Below are positions 9,928-17,528 of a stretch of 21,142 bases of DNA, piece after piece. Under the pieces are notes generated by a model. It did no database searches and was not told the DNA's origin. It saw only the letters and a program-made list of their open reading frames with translations. Numbering within the stretch: the first letter of the stretch is position 1; every line of letters begins with the position of its first letter. A program made the translations under genes and the position numbers. Source of the DNA: Bordetella parapertussis (GTDB taxonomy: Bacteria; Pseudomonadota; Gammaproteobacteria; Burkholderiales; Burkholderiaceae_C); contig CAMCNE010000035.1 in NCBI GenBank assembly GCA_945875935.1, positions 1-21,142 on the forward strand, given 5' to 3'.

Positions 9928-11124
9928 TCAGCGCTGCTTCACGATCACCAGGCCCTTGAGGTATTCGCCCTCGGGGAAGGTGATGGTCATCGGGTGATCG
10001 GGCGCCGCGCCGGTGCGCGCATGAATCTGGCCGTCGATGCCGGCATCGAGCCCGGCGCCGGCGACGATCTTGTGGAACAGGTCGGCACTCACGCCGCCCG
10101 AGCACGAGAAGGTGAACAGCAGGCCGCCGGGTTCCAGCAACATGAAGGCAAGCCGGTTGATGTCCTTGTAGGCACGCGCGGCACGCTCGGCCTGCGCCGC
10201 GGTCGAGGCGAACTTGGGCGGGTCGAGCACGATGGCGTCAAAGCGCCGGCCCTGATCGAGAAAGCCGCGCAGCGTGGCGTTCACGTCGGCATCGATCACG
10301 CTGTGGCGCTGCGCATCAAAGCCGTTGAGCGCCACGTGGGCGATCGCACGCCCGAGCGCCGGGCCCGATGAATCCACGCTGGTCACCTCGGCAGCCCCTG
10401 CGGCCAGTGCGGCCACGCTGAAGCCGCCGGTGTAGCTGTAGCAGTTGAGCACGCGCTGCGCGCCGAAGTGCCGCACGCTGTCGGCAAACAGCCGCCGGCT
10501 GTCGCGCTGGTCAAGGTAGTAGCCGGTCTTGTGGCCGTGCGCCACGTCCACCGTGAGCTTCCAGCCGTGCTCGTGGATGGTGACTTCGGTGTGGTCGGGC
10601 GCGCCCGGCGGCAGCCGCAGCCAGCCGGTGATCGCGGCCAAGCCTTCGAGCTCGCGCACGCTGGCGTCGCTGCGCTCGTACAGGCGCTGCAAGCCGGTCG
10701 CCTTGAGCAGCGCATCGGCAATCACCGGCTTCCAGCGCTCGACGCCGGTGGCCGTGAACTGCGCGCTGAGCGTGTCGCCGTAGCGGTCGACCACCAGCCC
10801 GGGCAGGCCGTCGGCCTCGCCGTGGACGAGCCGCATGGCATCGCTGTCGATGGGCAAGCGCGCGCGCACCGCCACCGCACGCGCGATGCGCCGCTCGAAG
10901 AAGGCCGCGTCGATGCGCTCGGCAGCGTCGAAGCTCCAGGCGCGCACGCGGATCGACGACGTCGGGCTGTACGCGCCCCAGGCCAGAAATTCGCCGGCGG
11001 CCGATTCGACGCGCACCGTCTCGCCCGGATCGGCGCGGCCGCTGGCGATGCTGCCCTCGAACACCCACGGGTGGCGCTTGATGAGCGAGCGTTCCTTGCC
11101 GTCACGCAGTCGGATGGTTTTCAT
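9928..11124 (-). CDS. rlmI: 23S rRNA (cytosine-5-)-methyltransferase, RlmI family
   Basis: An S-adenosylmethionine-dependent methyltransferase of the RlmI/RlmK class; E. coli RlmI makes m5C1962 in 23S rRNA. At 398 residues it matches the family length. Order: PUA domain (about 1-75, with KRHPWVFEGSI and WGAYSP), a central EEHEAD-like domain including LVHGEADGLPGLVVDRYGD (99-117), then the Rossmann methyltransferase with HKTGYYLDQRDSRR (198-211), SAM loop NCYSYTGGFS (227-236), DPPKFA (301-306) and FSCSGGV carrying catalytic C341. The ATG at 11122-11124 begins the PUA domain; only a weak AGG precedes it. It lies between the DNA repair operon (108-bp gap) and glmS (87-bp gap), all minus strand; whether it belongs to either transcript is not clear. 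Confidence 0.95.
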   Translation of the reverse strand: MKTIRLRDGKERSLIKRHPWVFEGSIASGRADPGETVRVESAAGEFLAWGAYSPTSSIRVRAWSFDAAERIDAAFFERRIARAVAVRARLPIDSDAMRLVHGEADGLPGLVVDRYGDTLSAQFTATGVERWKPVIADALLKATGLQRLYERSDASVRELEGLAAITGWLRLPPGAPDHTEVTIHEHGWKLTVDVAHGHKTGYYLDQRDSRRLFADSVRHFGAQRVLNCYSYTGGFSVAALAAGAAEVTSVDSSGPALGRAIAHVALNGFDAQRHSVIDADVNATLRGFLDQGRRFDAIVLDPPKFASTAAQAERAARAYKDINRLAFMLLEPGGLLFTFSCSGGVSADLFHKIVAGAGLDAGIDGQIHARTGAAPDHPMTITFPEGEYLKGLVIVKQR

Positions 11125-11172
11125 GGTGTTGCCTGGGCTTGCCAGCTCGCCGCGTCGGCTGAACTGGAAGGA

Positions 11173-11190
11173 TGGGACGTTGGAGTCCCA
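11173..11190. terminator. Weak hairpin between pdeM and rlmI
   Basis: TGGGAC (11173-11178) and GTCCCA (11185-11190) form a 6-bp stem with a 6-nt loop just after the last gene of the repair operon. A short TTTT follows only on the plus strand (11196-11199), which is the wrong side for minus-strand transcripts. Any terminator role is therefore tentative. Confidence 0.25.
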
Positions 11191-11232
11191 CGGGGTTTTG
11201 TCTGCGATTCGAGAGTCTGCTTCATGCGGGGC

Positions 11233-11925
11233 TCATGCGGGCAACGCCCACACGGCATCACCCCCGACACCATAAAGGCGGCGACCCGGTGCGGCCTCCA
11301 CCAACCAGCTGCCGGTGAACTCGCCAAACGCGGGCAAGATGGCCTGCTCGCCCTCGTGCACGAAGCAAGGCATGCGCACGCGGTCCCGCCCGCGGCCGTG
11401 CAGCGTGCAAGCCGGATGCACATGACCGGCCAGAACGAAGTGCGTCGCGTGCACCTGCGGATGGTGGCAGGCGGCGAAAGGGCCGATCAGATACGGCTCG
11501 TCGACCACGGCGATGCCCAGCGATGCCGGCGGATCGCCAGCGCGGCTGTCGTGGTTGCCACGCACCAGGGTCAAAGCCAGCGGCAAGTGCTGCTCGCGCC
11601 AGACCTGCAGCGCGGCCAGAACCTGCGGTGTTTGCGCCTGCGCCGCATGCAGAAAATCCCCCAGAAAAACGATCTGCAACGGGCGATGGGTTTCGATCAG
11701 GCGGTCGAGCCGCGTGAGGTTTTGCTGCGTGGTGCCGCCGGGCACCGGTTGACCCAGCGCGCGGTAGGTCGCGGCCTTGCCGATGTGGAGATCCGAGATG
11801 AACAGCACGCGCGGCTCGGGCCACCACACGGCGCGCTCGGCCAGCAAGCGCAGATCCTGATCGGCCCATCGGACCGCGCAGGAAGGGGCACGTTCAGGCG
11901 ATGCGCCATGGCGGCTGTCAGACAT
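11233..11925 (-). CDS. pdeM: Ligase-associated DNA damage response endonuclease PdeM (metallophosphoesterase)
   Basis: A 230-residue calcineurin-like phosphoesterase with all metal-site motifs: DLHIGK (45-50), GDFLHA (89-94), GNHD (123-126) and GHVHP (167-171). The Pseudomonas putida relative (MPE) is a manganese-dependent single-strand DNA endonuclease encoded with Lhr-Core, a DNA ligase and an exonuclease, the same set seen here. The start at ATG 11923-11925 is preceded by AAAGGAAAAC and overlaps the helicase gene's end by 8 bp; an upstream in-frame extension of 19 residues is basic and atypical. It is the last gene of the overlapping repair operon. The protein presumably nicks or trims single-stranded DNA exposed by the helicase; the pathway order is inferred. 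Confidence 0.93.
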   Translation of the reverse strand: MSDSRHGASPERAPSCAVRWADQDLRLLAERAVWWPEPRVLFISDLHIGKAATYRALGQPVPGGTTQQNLTRLDRLIETHRPLQIVFLGDFLHAAQAQTPQVLAALQVWREQHLPLALTLVRGNHDSRAGDPPASLGIAVVDEPYLIGPFAACHHPQVHATHFVLAGHVHPACTLHGRGRDRVRMPCFVHEGEQAILPAFGEFTGSWLVEAAPGRRLYGVGGDAVWALPA

Positions 11926-14464
11926 TCCGTTTTCCTTTGCGATCTTGTCTTTCGGCTTGGGCCGGCCCTTGCGCGCTGCCAAATGCCAAGGTGTCTTTCA
12001 CCCGCTGGGCGCCTGCCGCCGATGGCGCTGCGCCAGCGGCCTGCTCCAGCTGGGCCACCATGCGCGCGATGCGGTCGGCCAATTTCTCGTTGGACAGCTG
12101 CTCGCGAATCCGCTCGACGATGAGCGGAAAGGAAAAGGGCGTTGGTCGTTCGAGCTGCTGAACCACCCGCCGCTGCGCGGCCATGCGCACCAGACTGGCA
12201 TGCAGCCTGCCGATCTCGAGCTCGTGCGCGAGCAGCTCTTCTTCGGCCTGCCGCAGCAGCCGGTTGGTCGGGTCGTACTTGCAAAACACCTCGTAGAACA
12301 ACGACGACGACGCCTGCAGCTGCTTGTTGCCCCGCTTTTCGCCGGGGTAGCCCTGAAACACAAGGCCCGACACGCGCGCGATCTCGCGAAAGCGCCGCCG
12401 CGCCAGCTCGCTCGCATTGAGCGACGCAAGCACCTCATGCAGCAACTGCGGCTCATCGCCCAGCGCCAGCACCTGTGGCAACAGCGCGGGCCAGTCGACC
12501 TCTTGCGCGCACAGCAGCTCGAAACCGCAGTCGTTGACCGCCATCGAGAAGGTGCGCGGCTGATGCTGCGCAACGCGCCAGGCCACGAGGTTGGCCAGCC
12601 CCAGATGCACATGGCGCCCCGCGAACGGGTACACGAACAGGTGCCAGCCTTCCCGGGTCTTGAGCAGCTCTGTCACCAAGGTCTCGGGCGTTGGCAGCGC
12701 AGACCACTGCTGCTGGATCTCGAGCAGCGGGCGCAGGCACTGCAGCTCCGGTGTGTCGTAGCGGCCCGCCTCTGCGAGCGCGAGCTGCTCAACCACGGCG
12801 TCGGCCAGCGTCGTCGACAGCGGCATGCGCCCGCCACTCCAGCGCGGCACCGCAGCGCGCTTGCCGCTCGCGCGTCGCACCCAGGCCGTCATGTCGTGGC
12901 TGCGCACCAGCTCGAGCAATCGCCCGCCAAAGAGAAAGCAGTCGCCCGGCTTCATCCGCGCGACGAAAGACTCCTCGACGCTGCCGATCTTGGCGCCGCC
13001 GACGTACTGCACGGCCATGCTGGCGTCGCTGATGATGGTGCCGATGTTCATGCGGTGCCTGCGAGCCAGCCGCGCATCGGGCACGCGCCACACGCCCTCG
13101 GCGTCGGGCACGACACGCCGGTAGTCGGGATAGGCCGCCAGCGACTGGCCGCCCTGGGCAACGAAGTCCAGGCACCACTGCCAGCTGTCGCGCGACAAGG
13201 CGGCATAGGCGGTGGTGCTGCGCACCTCGTCGTAGAGCGCGTCAGGCACGAAGCCGCCGCCCAGCGCCACCGTCACCAGGTGCTGTACCAGCACATCGAG
13301 CGGCTGCAACGGCGAGCTGCGCGCTTCGATGTGGCCCGCGGCCAGGGCCGTGCGCGCGGCGGCGCCCTCGATCATCTCGATGCTGTGCGTTGGCACGAGC
13401 GTGATGCGCGACGGTCGTCCAGGCGCATGGCCCGACCGCCCGGCGCGCTGCAGCAGCCGCGCCACGCCCTTGGGCGAGCCGATCTGCAGCACGCGCTCAA
13501 CCGGCAGGAAATCGACGCCCAGGTCCAGACTCGAGGTGCAGACCACGGCCTTGAGCTCCCCTCTTTTCAGGGCGAGCTCGACCCATTCGCGCACGGCACG
13601 GTCGAGCGAGCCGTGGTGCAGCGCGATCTGCCCGGCCCAGTCCGGCCGCGCCTCAAGCATGGCCTGATACCAGATCTCCGCTTGCGCGCGCGTGTTGGTG
13701 AAGACCAGCGTGGTGCTGCTGGCGGCGATTTCCGCGATCACCTTGGGCAGCATCGTGAGGCCGAGGTGGCCACCCCACGGAAAGCGCTCGACGCGATCGG
13801 GCAGCAGCGAATCGACAACGAGTTTCTTGGACACCTCGCCTTGCACCAGCACACCGGCCTCGCCGCCCAGAAGTGCGCCCATGGCCTCCTGCAGATTGCC
13901 CAGCGTGGCCGACATGCCCCAAACGCACAGCCCTGCGTTCCAGCGCCGAAGCCGGGCCAGCGCCAGCTGCACCTGCACGCCGCGCTTGTTGCCGAGCAAC
14001 TCATGCCATTCGTCGACCACCACCATGCGCAAGCCGCCCAGCACCTCATGGGCATCGGCGCGCGCGAGCAGCAGCGACAAGCTCTCGGGCGTGGTCACCA
14101 GCACGGTCGGAAGACGCTGGTTTTGCGCGCTGCGCTCGGCCGAGCCGGTATCGCCGCTGCGCACACCCGCGCTCCAGCCAGGCTGCAGGTCCTGCAGCGG
14201 TTGTTGCAGCGCACGCAAGGTGTCGGCCGCCAGCGCGCGCATGGGGGTCAGCCAAAGCACGGTGAGCCTGGGCGGTTTGTTCACCGGGGCCAGCGGCGCG
14301 AAGGCCTGCAGCGCACCCAACCACACCGCGTAGGTCTTGCCAGCACCGGTGGTCGCATGCAGCAAGCCCGAACGGCCAGCGGCGATCGCCTTCCACACCT
14401 CACGCTGAAACTTCAGCGGCTTCCAGCCGCGCGCCGCGAACCAGTCACCCAGGACGCGCTTCAC
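11918..14464 (-). CDS. Ligase-associated DEXH-box DNA helicase (Lhr-Core type)
   Basis: An 848-residue superfamily 2 helicase of the Lhr-Core size class, without the long C-terminal extension of full-length Lhr. Motifs: Q-motif-like WKPLKFQREVW (14-24), Walker A TGAGKT (39-44), TPMRALAAD (73-81), TTPESL (124-129), DEWH (151-154), SAT (185-187), and QRAGRSGHAPGR (339-350). The remainder should form the winged-helix and beta-barrel modules that define Lhr-Core. Family members are 3'-5' ATP-dependent translocases that unwind DNA-RNA or DNA duplexes. The start codon is GTG (14462-14464), overlapping the ligase TGA (GTGA), so it is translationally coupled to the ligase. It acts with the neighbouring ligase, exonuclease and PdeM in a repair module of incompletely known substrate. 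Confidence 0.95.
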   Translation of the reverse strand: MKRVLGDWFAARGWKPLKFQREVWKAIAAGRSGLLHATTGAGKTYAVWLGALQAFAPLAPVNKPPRLTVLWLTPMRALAADTLRALQQPLQDLQPGWSAGVRSGDTGSAERSAQNQRLPTVLVTTPESLSLLLARADAHEVLGGLRMVVVDEWHELLGNKRGVQVQLALARLRRWNAGLCVWGMSATLGNLQEAMGALLGGEAGVLVQGEVSKKLVVDSLLPDRVERFPWGGHLGLTMLPKVIAEIAASSTTLVFTNTRAQAEIWYQAMLEARPDWAGQIALHHGSLDRAVREWVELALKRGELKAVVCTSSLDLGVDFLPVERVLQIGSPKGVARLLQRAGRSGHAPGRPSRITLVPTHSIEMIEGAAARTALAAGHIEARSSPLQPLDVLVQHLVTVALGGGFVPDALYDEVRSTTAYAALSRDSWQWCLDFVAQGGQSLAAYPDYRRVVPDAEGVWRVPDARLARRHRMNIGTIISDASMAVQYVGGAKIGSVEESFVARMKPGDCFLFGGRLLELVRSHDMTAWVRRASGKRAAVPRWSGGRMPLSTTLADAVVEQLALAEAGRYDTPELQCLRPLLEIQQQWSALPTPETLVTELLKTREGWHLFVYPFAGRHVHLGLANLVAWRVAQHQPRTFSMAVNDCGFELLCAQEVDWPALLPQVLALGDEPQLLHEVLASLNASELARRRFREIARVSGLVFQGYPGEKRGNKQLQASSSLFYEVFCKYDPTNRLLRQAEEELLAHELEIGRLHASLVRMAAQRRVVQQLERPTPFSFPLIVERIREQLSNEKLADRIARMVAQLEQAAGAAPSAAGAQRVKDTLAFGSAQGPAQAERQDRKGKRNV

Positions 14465-16107
14465 GACGGCAGCAGCTCGGCGAGGGTTTGCAGCGTGTCG
14501 GCGTCGTCGACGGACTTGTCCTCACGCCAGCGCAGCATGCGTGGAAAGCGCACCGCGATTCCGCTTTTGTGCCGCGCGCTGCGGGCGATGCCTTCGAACC
14601 CCAGCTCGAACACCAGCGTGGGCTGCACGCTGCGCACCGGGCCGAAGCTCTCGACGGTGGTCTTGCGCACGACGACATCGACGCGCGCCATTTCGGCATC
14701 GGTCAGGCCTGAATACGCTTTCGCGAACGGCACCAGCTTGCGCCCTTCGACCTGCGGCGGCGCATCCCACACGGCAAAGGTGTAGTCGCTGTAAAGACTG
14801 GCACGGCGGCCGTGGCCGCGCTGCGCGTAGATGAGGACGGCATCGATGGACAGCGGATCGATCTTCCACTTCCACCACACGCCCACATCCTTGGTGCGGC
14901 CCACGCCGTAGCGCGCCGTGCGCTGCTTGAGCATCAGGCCTTCGACACCCATGGCGCGCGCCGCTTCGCGCTGCTGTGCCAGGTCATTCCAGCTGTGACC
15001 CTGGAGCAGCGGGCTGGCGATGAGGCACGGATGCGGCACGCTGGCCAGCAACGCATCGAGCATCGGCCGGCGCTCGCACTGCTCCAGCATGCGCAGGTCG
15101 CGGCCTTGCAGCTCGAGCAGGTCGTAAGCCAGCAGCGCCACCGGCAGGTCGCGCAGCAGCTTGGGCCCGAGCGTCTTGCGGCCCATGCGCTTTTGCAGCT
15201 CGGCGAACGGCTGAACGCGCTCGGCGCGCCACACCACGATTTCTCCGTCGAGCACCGTGCCGTCGGGCAGCGCTTCGCCCATCTGCGCGAGTTCGGGAAA
15301 GCGCTCGGTCACCAGCTCTTCGCCGCGCGACCACAGCCACACCTTGCCGGCACGCTTGACGAGCTGGGCGCGGATGCCATCCCACTTCCATTCGACAAGC
15401 CACTGCGAGGGCGTGCCCAGCGCTTCATCGAACTGGGCCAGCGGCAGGTTGAACGGGTGCGCGAGAAAGAAGGGGTAGGGCTGCCCGCCGGTCTGGGCTT
15501 CGAGTTCACCGGCGCTCTCCGGGGCGATCAGGGCGTGGTAGTCGGCAGCCGAGCGTTGCCCGGTGATGTGCGTGTAGCCCATCAAGCGCTGCGCCACGCG
15601 CTTGGGGTCGAGCGCCCCCACCGCCGCCAGCGCTTGCGTGACTTGCAGCCGCGACACGCCGACGCGAAAGCCGCCGGTGATGAGCTTGAAATAGACCAGG
15701 CGCTCGTCGATGGCCAGGCAGCGCCATTGCGCGTGCAAGGTGTCGGCCAGCTGATCGGGCGGCGTGCCGCGCAGCGGCAGCAAGTGCTGCTCCATCCATT
15801 CGCAAAGGCCCATGGCGTGCGTTTGGTCTGGCGCTGGCAGCAGCAGTGAAATGGTTTCGGCCAGGTCGCCAACCGCCTCGTAGGTCTCGTCGAAAAGCCA
15901 TTGCGGCAGGCCCGCAGCCTGTTGCGCCAGCTGCCGCAGCAACTTGACCGGCACCAGTTGCCGCGGCTTGCCGCCGGCCAGAAAGTAGACCGCCCAGGCC
16001 GCGCTCGCGGGATCGGCGCTTTGCAGATAGCGCTGCAGCGCAGCCTGCTTGGCCAGGCTGGAGGTGGTCGCATCGAGCTCGCGATACAGCGCGGCAAACG
16101 GCTTCAT
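14461..16107 (-). CDS. ATP-dependent DNA ligase of the ligase-associated repair cluster
   Basis: A 548-residue ATP-dependent ligase with an N-terminal DNA-binding domain (about 1-210), an adenylation domain and an OB fold. Nucleotidyltransferase motifs: motif I KWDGIR with adenylated lysine K241; RGEE (261-264); motif III VLDGEIVVW (286-294); motif IV EGLMLKQR (389-396); motif V WKWKID (412-417). It seals nicked DNA through ligase-adenylate and DNA-adenylate intermediates. This is additional to the NAD-dependent LigA every bacterium needs, so its job should be specialised repair. Its ATG (16105-16107) overlaps the exonuclease stop (ATGA), and its stop overlaps the helicase GTG. Naming varies (LigB or LigC in the literature), so no symbol is given. 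Confidence 0.96.
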   Translation of the reverse strand: MKPFAALYRELDATTSSLAKQAALQRYLQSADPASAAWAVYFLAGGKPRQLVPVKLLRQLAQQAAGLPQWLFDETYEAVGDLAETISLLLPAPDQTHAMGLCEWMEQHLLPLRGTPPDQLADTLHAQWRCLAIDERLVYFKLITGGFRVGVSRLQVTQALAAVGALDPKRVAQRLMGYTHITGQRSAADYHALIAPESAGELEAQTGGQPYPFFLAHPFNLPLAQFDEALGTPSQWLVEWKWDGIRAQLVKRAGKVWLWSRGEELVTERFPELAQMGEALPDGTVLDGEIVVWRAERVQPFAELQKRMGRKTLGPKLLRDLPVALLAYDLLELQGRDLRMLEQCERRPMLDALLASVPHPCLIASPLLQGHSWNDLAQQREAARAMGVEGLMLKQRTARYGVGRTKDVGVWWKWKIDPLSIDAVLIYAQRGHGRRASLYSDYTFAVWDAPPQVEGRKLVPFAKAYSGLTDAEMARVDVVVRKTTVESFGPVRSVQPTLVFELGFEGIARSARHKSGIAVRFPRMLRWREDKSVDDADTLQTLAELLPS

Positions 16108-17180
16108 GCGGCGGGCACGGCCTCTGGGTCTTCGGCGCCGTACTCGGTCTTGAAGGCTTGTGCTTCCAGACCGGCCTCGGTCAGCCAGCGCACCATCACC
16201 GCCACGCTGCCGTGGGTGACGAAAACGCGCTGCGCGCCAGTGCCGGCAATGGCCTTTTGCAGGCCTGGCCAGTCGGCATGGTCGGACATGACGAAGCCGC
16301 GATCAACGCCGCGCCGGCGCCGCGCACCGCGCAACTGCATCCAGCCGCTGGCGAAGGCATCCGAGTGATCGCCGAAGCGACGCATCCACGGTGTGCCCTG
16401 GGCCGACGGCGGCGCCAGCACCAAGGCGCGGTTCAAAAGTGCAGCGTCAACGCTCGGATCGGCGGCTCGCAGCGTTGGCGCCAGCGCGACGCCGGCCGCG
16501 CGGTACACCGCGTTCAAGGGCTCCACAGCGCCGTGCGTGACGATGGGTCCGATGCTCGGATCCACGCCGTGCAGGATGCGTTGCGCCTTGCCGAACGCGT
16601 AGCACAGCAGCACCGACGCGCGACCCTGCTCGGCATTGGCGCGCCACCAGGCATTGATGTCGGCGAACAGCTCGGTCTGGGTCGGCCAGCGGTAGATCGG
16701 CAGGCCGAAGGTCGATTCGGTGATGAAGGTGTCGCAGCGCACCGGCTCGAAGGGCGCGCAGGTGCCGTCGGCCTCGGTCTTGTAGTCGCCCGAGGCGACC
16801 CAGACGCGGCCGCCGTGTTCAAGCCTCACCTGCGCCGAACCGAGCACATGACCCGCCGGATGCAGCGACAACCTGACACCGTGATGCACGATGCTTTCAC
16901 CGTAGGCCAGCGTTTGCAGCGTGATGTCGGCGCCCAGGCGGGTGCGCAGCGTGCCTTGGCTGTCGGTGTGCGCCAGGTAGTGCTGGTGGCCGGCGCGGGC
17001 GTGGTCGGAATGGGCATGCGTGATGACGGCCCGATCGACCCGCTTCCAGGGATCGATGTAGAAGTCGCCAGGTGGGCAATACAGGCCTTCGGGCCGCGCC
17101 ACCACCAGATCGTCAGGTCGGGAAGCAACGCTCAGCGGCGTGGACGGCACATGCATGCTGTCATCGTAGGCCATCGACAT
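16104..17180 (-). CDS. Ligase-associated DNA exonuclease (metallo-beta-lactamase / beta-CASP fold)
   Basis: A 358-residue MBL-fold nuclease, first gene of the repair operon. The signature HAHSDHAR (55-62) supplies the zinc or manganese ligands. Further family features are HPAGHVLGSAQV, VASGDYKTE, FITESTFGLPIYRWP and the late MSDHADWPGL. In P. putida the corresponding Exo component is a manganese-dependent DNA nuclease. Start is uncertain: ATGs at 17180, 17174 and 17156 are all in frame before the conserved RPEGLYCPPGDFYIDPW. The most upstream is only 7 nt from the SOS-like box at 17188-17203, so if transcription begins near the box a downstream ATG is more likely. The coding sequence ends by overlapping the ligase ATG. 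Confidence 0.94.
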   Translation of the reverse strand: MSMAYDDSMHVPSTPLSVASRPDDLVVARPEGLYCPPGDFYIDPWKRVDRAVITHAHSDHARAGHQHYLAHTDSQGTLRTRLGADITLQTLAYGESIVHHGVRLSLHPAGHVLGSAQVRLEHGGRVWVASGDYKTEADGTCAPFEPVRCDTFITESTFGLPIYRWPTQTELFADINAWWRANAEQGRASVLLCYAFGKAQRILHGVDPSIGPIVTHGAVEPLNAVYRAAGVALAPTLRAADPSVDAALLNRALVLAPPSAQGTPWMRRFGDHSDAFASGWMQLRGARRRRGVDRGFVMSDHADWPGLQKAIAGTGAQRVFVTHGSVAVMVRWLTEAGLEAQAFKTEYGAEDPEAVPAA

Positions 17181-17202
17181 GCCCCGCCTGTTAGGCTAAA
17201 CA
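17174..17202 (+). promoter_or_regulatory. Possible promoter of the zinc-ribbon gene
   Basis: TCGACA (17174-17179; one mismatch to TTGACA) and TAAACA (17197-17202) are 17 nt apart, placing a start near 17209, just before the AGGAG at 17219-17223. The -10 hexamer is poor. The SOS-like box covers most of the spacer and the -10 element, so a bound repressor would block it. Confidence 0.3.
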
Positions 17203-17203
17203 G
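17188..17203. promoter_or_regulatory. Candidate LexA binding site (SOS box)
   Basis: CTGTTAGGCTAAACAG fits the CTGT-N8-ACAG LexA consensus of beta- and gammaproteobacteria exactly (5-bp perfect arms CTGTT/AACAG). It lies in the 49-bp gap between the divergent DNA repair operon (from 17180 leftward) and the zinc-ribbon gene (from 17230 rightward), where it would cover core promoter elements of both. Eight fixed bases are expected by chance about 0.3 times in 21 kb of uniform DNA, but rarely in one particular 49-bp gap. Confidence 0.55.
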
Positions 17204-17229
17204 ACGAACGTTTTCACCAGGAGCACACC

Positions 17230-17496
17230 ATGAAATGCCCCACCTGCACTGACATTGCGCTCGTGATGAGCGACCGCCAAGGCGTCGAGATCGACTACTG
17301 CCCGCAGTGTCGTGGCGTATGGCTGGACCGCGGCGAACTCGACAAGCTGATCGAGCGGTCGAGCGCCATGGCACCAGCGCCAGCCAGTCCTGCGGCGCCC
17401 CGCGCACAGCCTCGGTTCGAGGACTCCGACTACCGGCACGGCCGCAGCTCTCATGGCGGCCGCACCAAGTCCTGGCTGAGCGACATCTTCGACTGA
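17230..17496 (+). CDS. Small zf-TFIIB-type zinc-ribbon protein
   Basis: An 88-residue protein. The N-terminal 45 residues form a zinc ribbon with CPTC (3-6) and CPQC (24-27) followed by RGVWLDRGELDKLIE, the hallmark of the zf-TFIIB (YkvT/YjdM-neighbour-like) family. The C-terminal half is a disordered A/P/H/R/S-rich tail ending in the short conserved-looking SWLSDIFD. Function is unknown for this family; the ribbon could bind nucleic acid or protein. AGGAG (17219-17223) is 6 nt before the ATG. It is transcribed divergently from the repair operon and shares the candidate SOS box with it. It converges on xerC. Confidence 0.88.
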   Translation: MKCPTCTDIALVMSDRQGVEIDYCPQCRGVWLDRGELDKLIERSSAMAPAPASPAAPRAQPRFEDSDYRHGRSSHGGRTKSWLSDIFD

Positions 17497-17502
17497 TCCT
17501 TT

Positions 17503-17527
17503 GCGTCAAGACACAACTACTTGACGC
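17503..17527. terminator. Hairpin between convergent zinc-ribbon gene and xerC
   Basis: GCGTCAAG (17503-17510) and CTTGACGC (17520-17527) form a perfect 8-bp stem with a 9-nt loop in the 32-bp gap between the two stop codons. There is no T-tract, but the position suits a bidirectional terminator or 3'-end stabiliser. Confidence 0.45.
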
Positions 17528-17528
17528 C

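Noticed and set aside
11945..14785. 946-codon open frame on the plus strand antisense to the Lhr-type helicase and ligase
   Set aside because: No motif, R/H/Q/A-rich, spans the junction of two well-identified minus-strand genes; a shadow frame.
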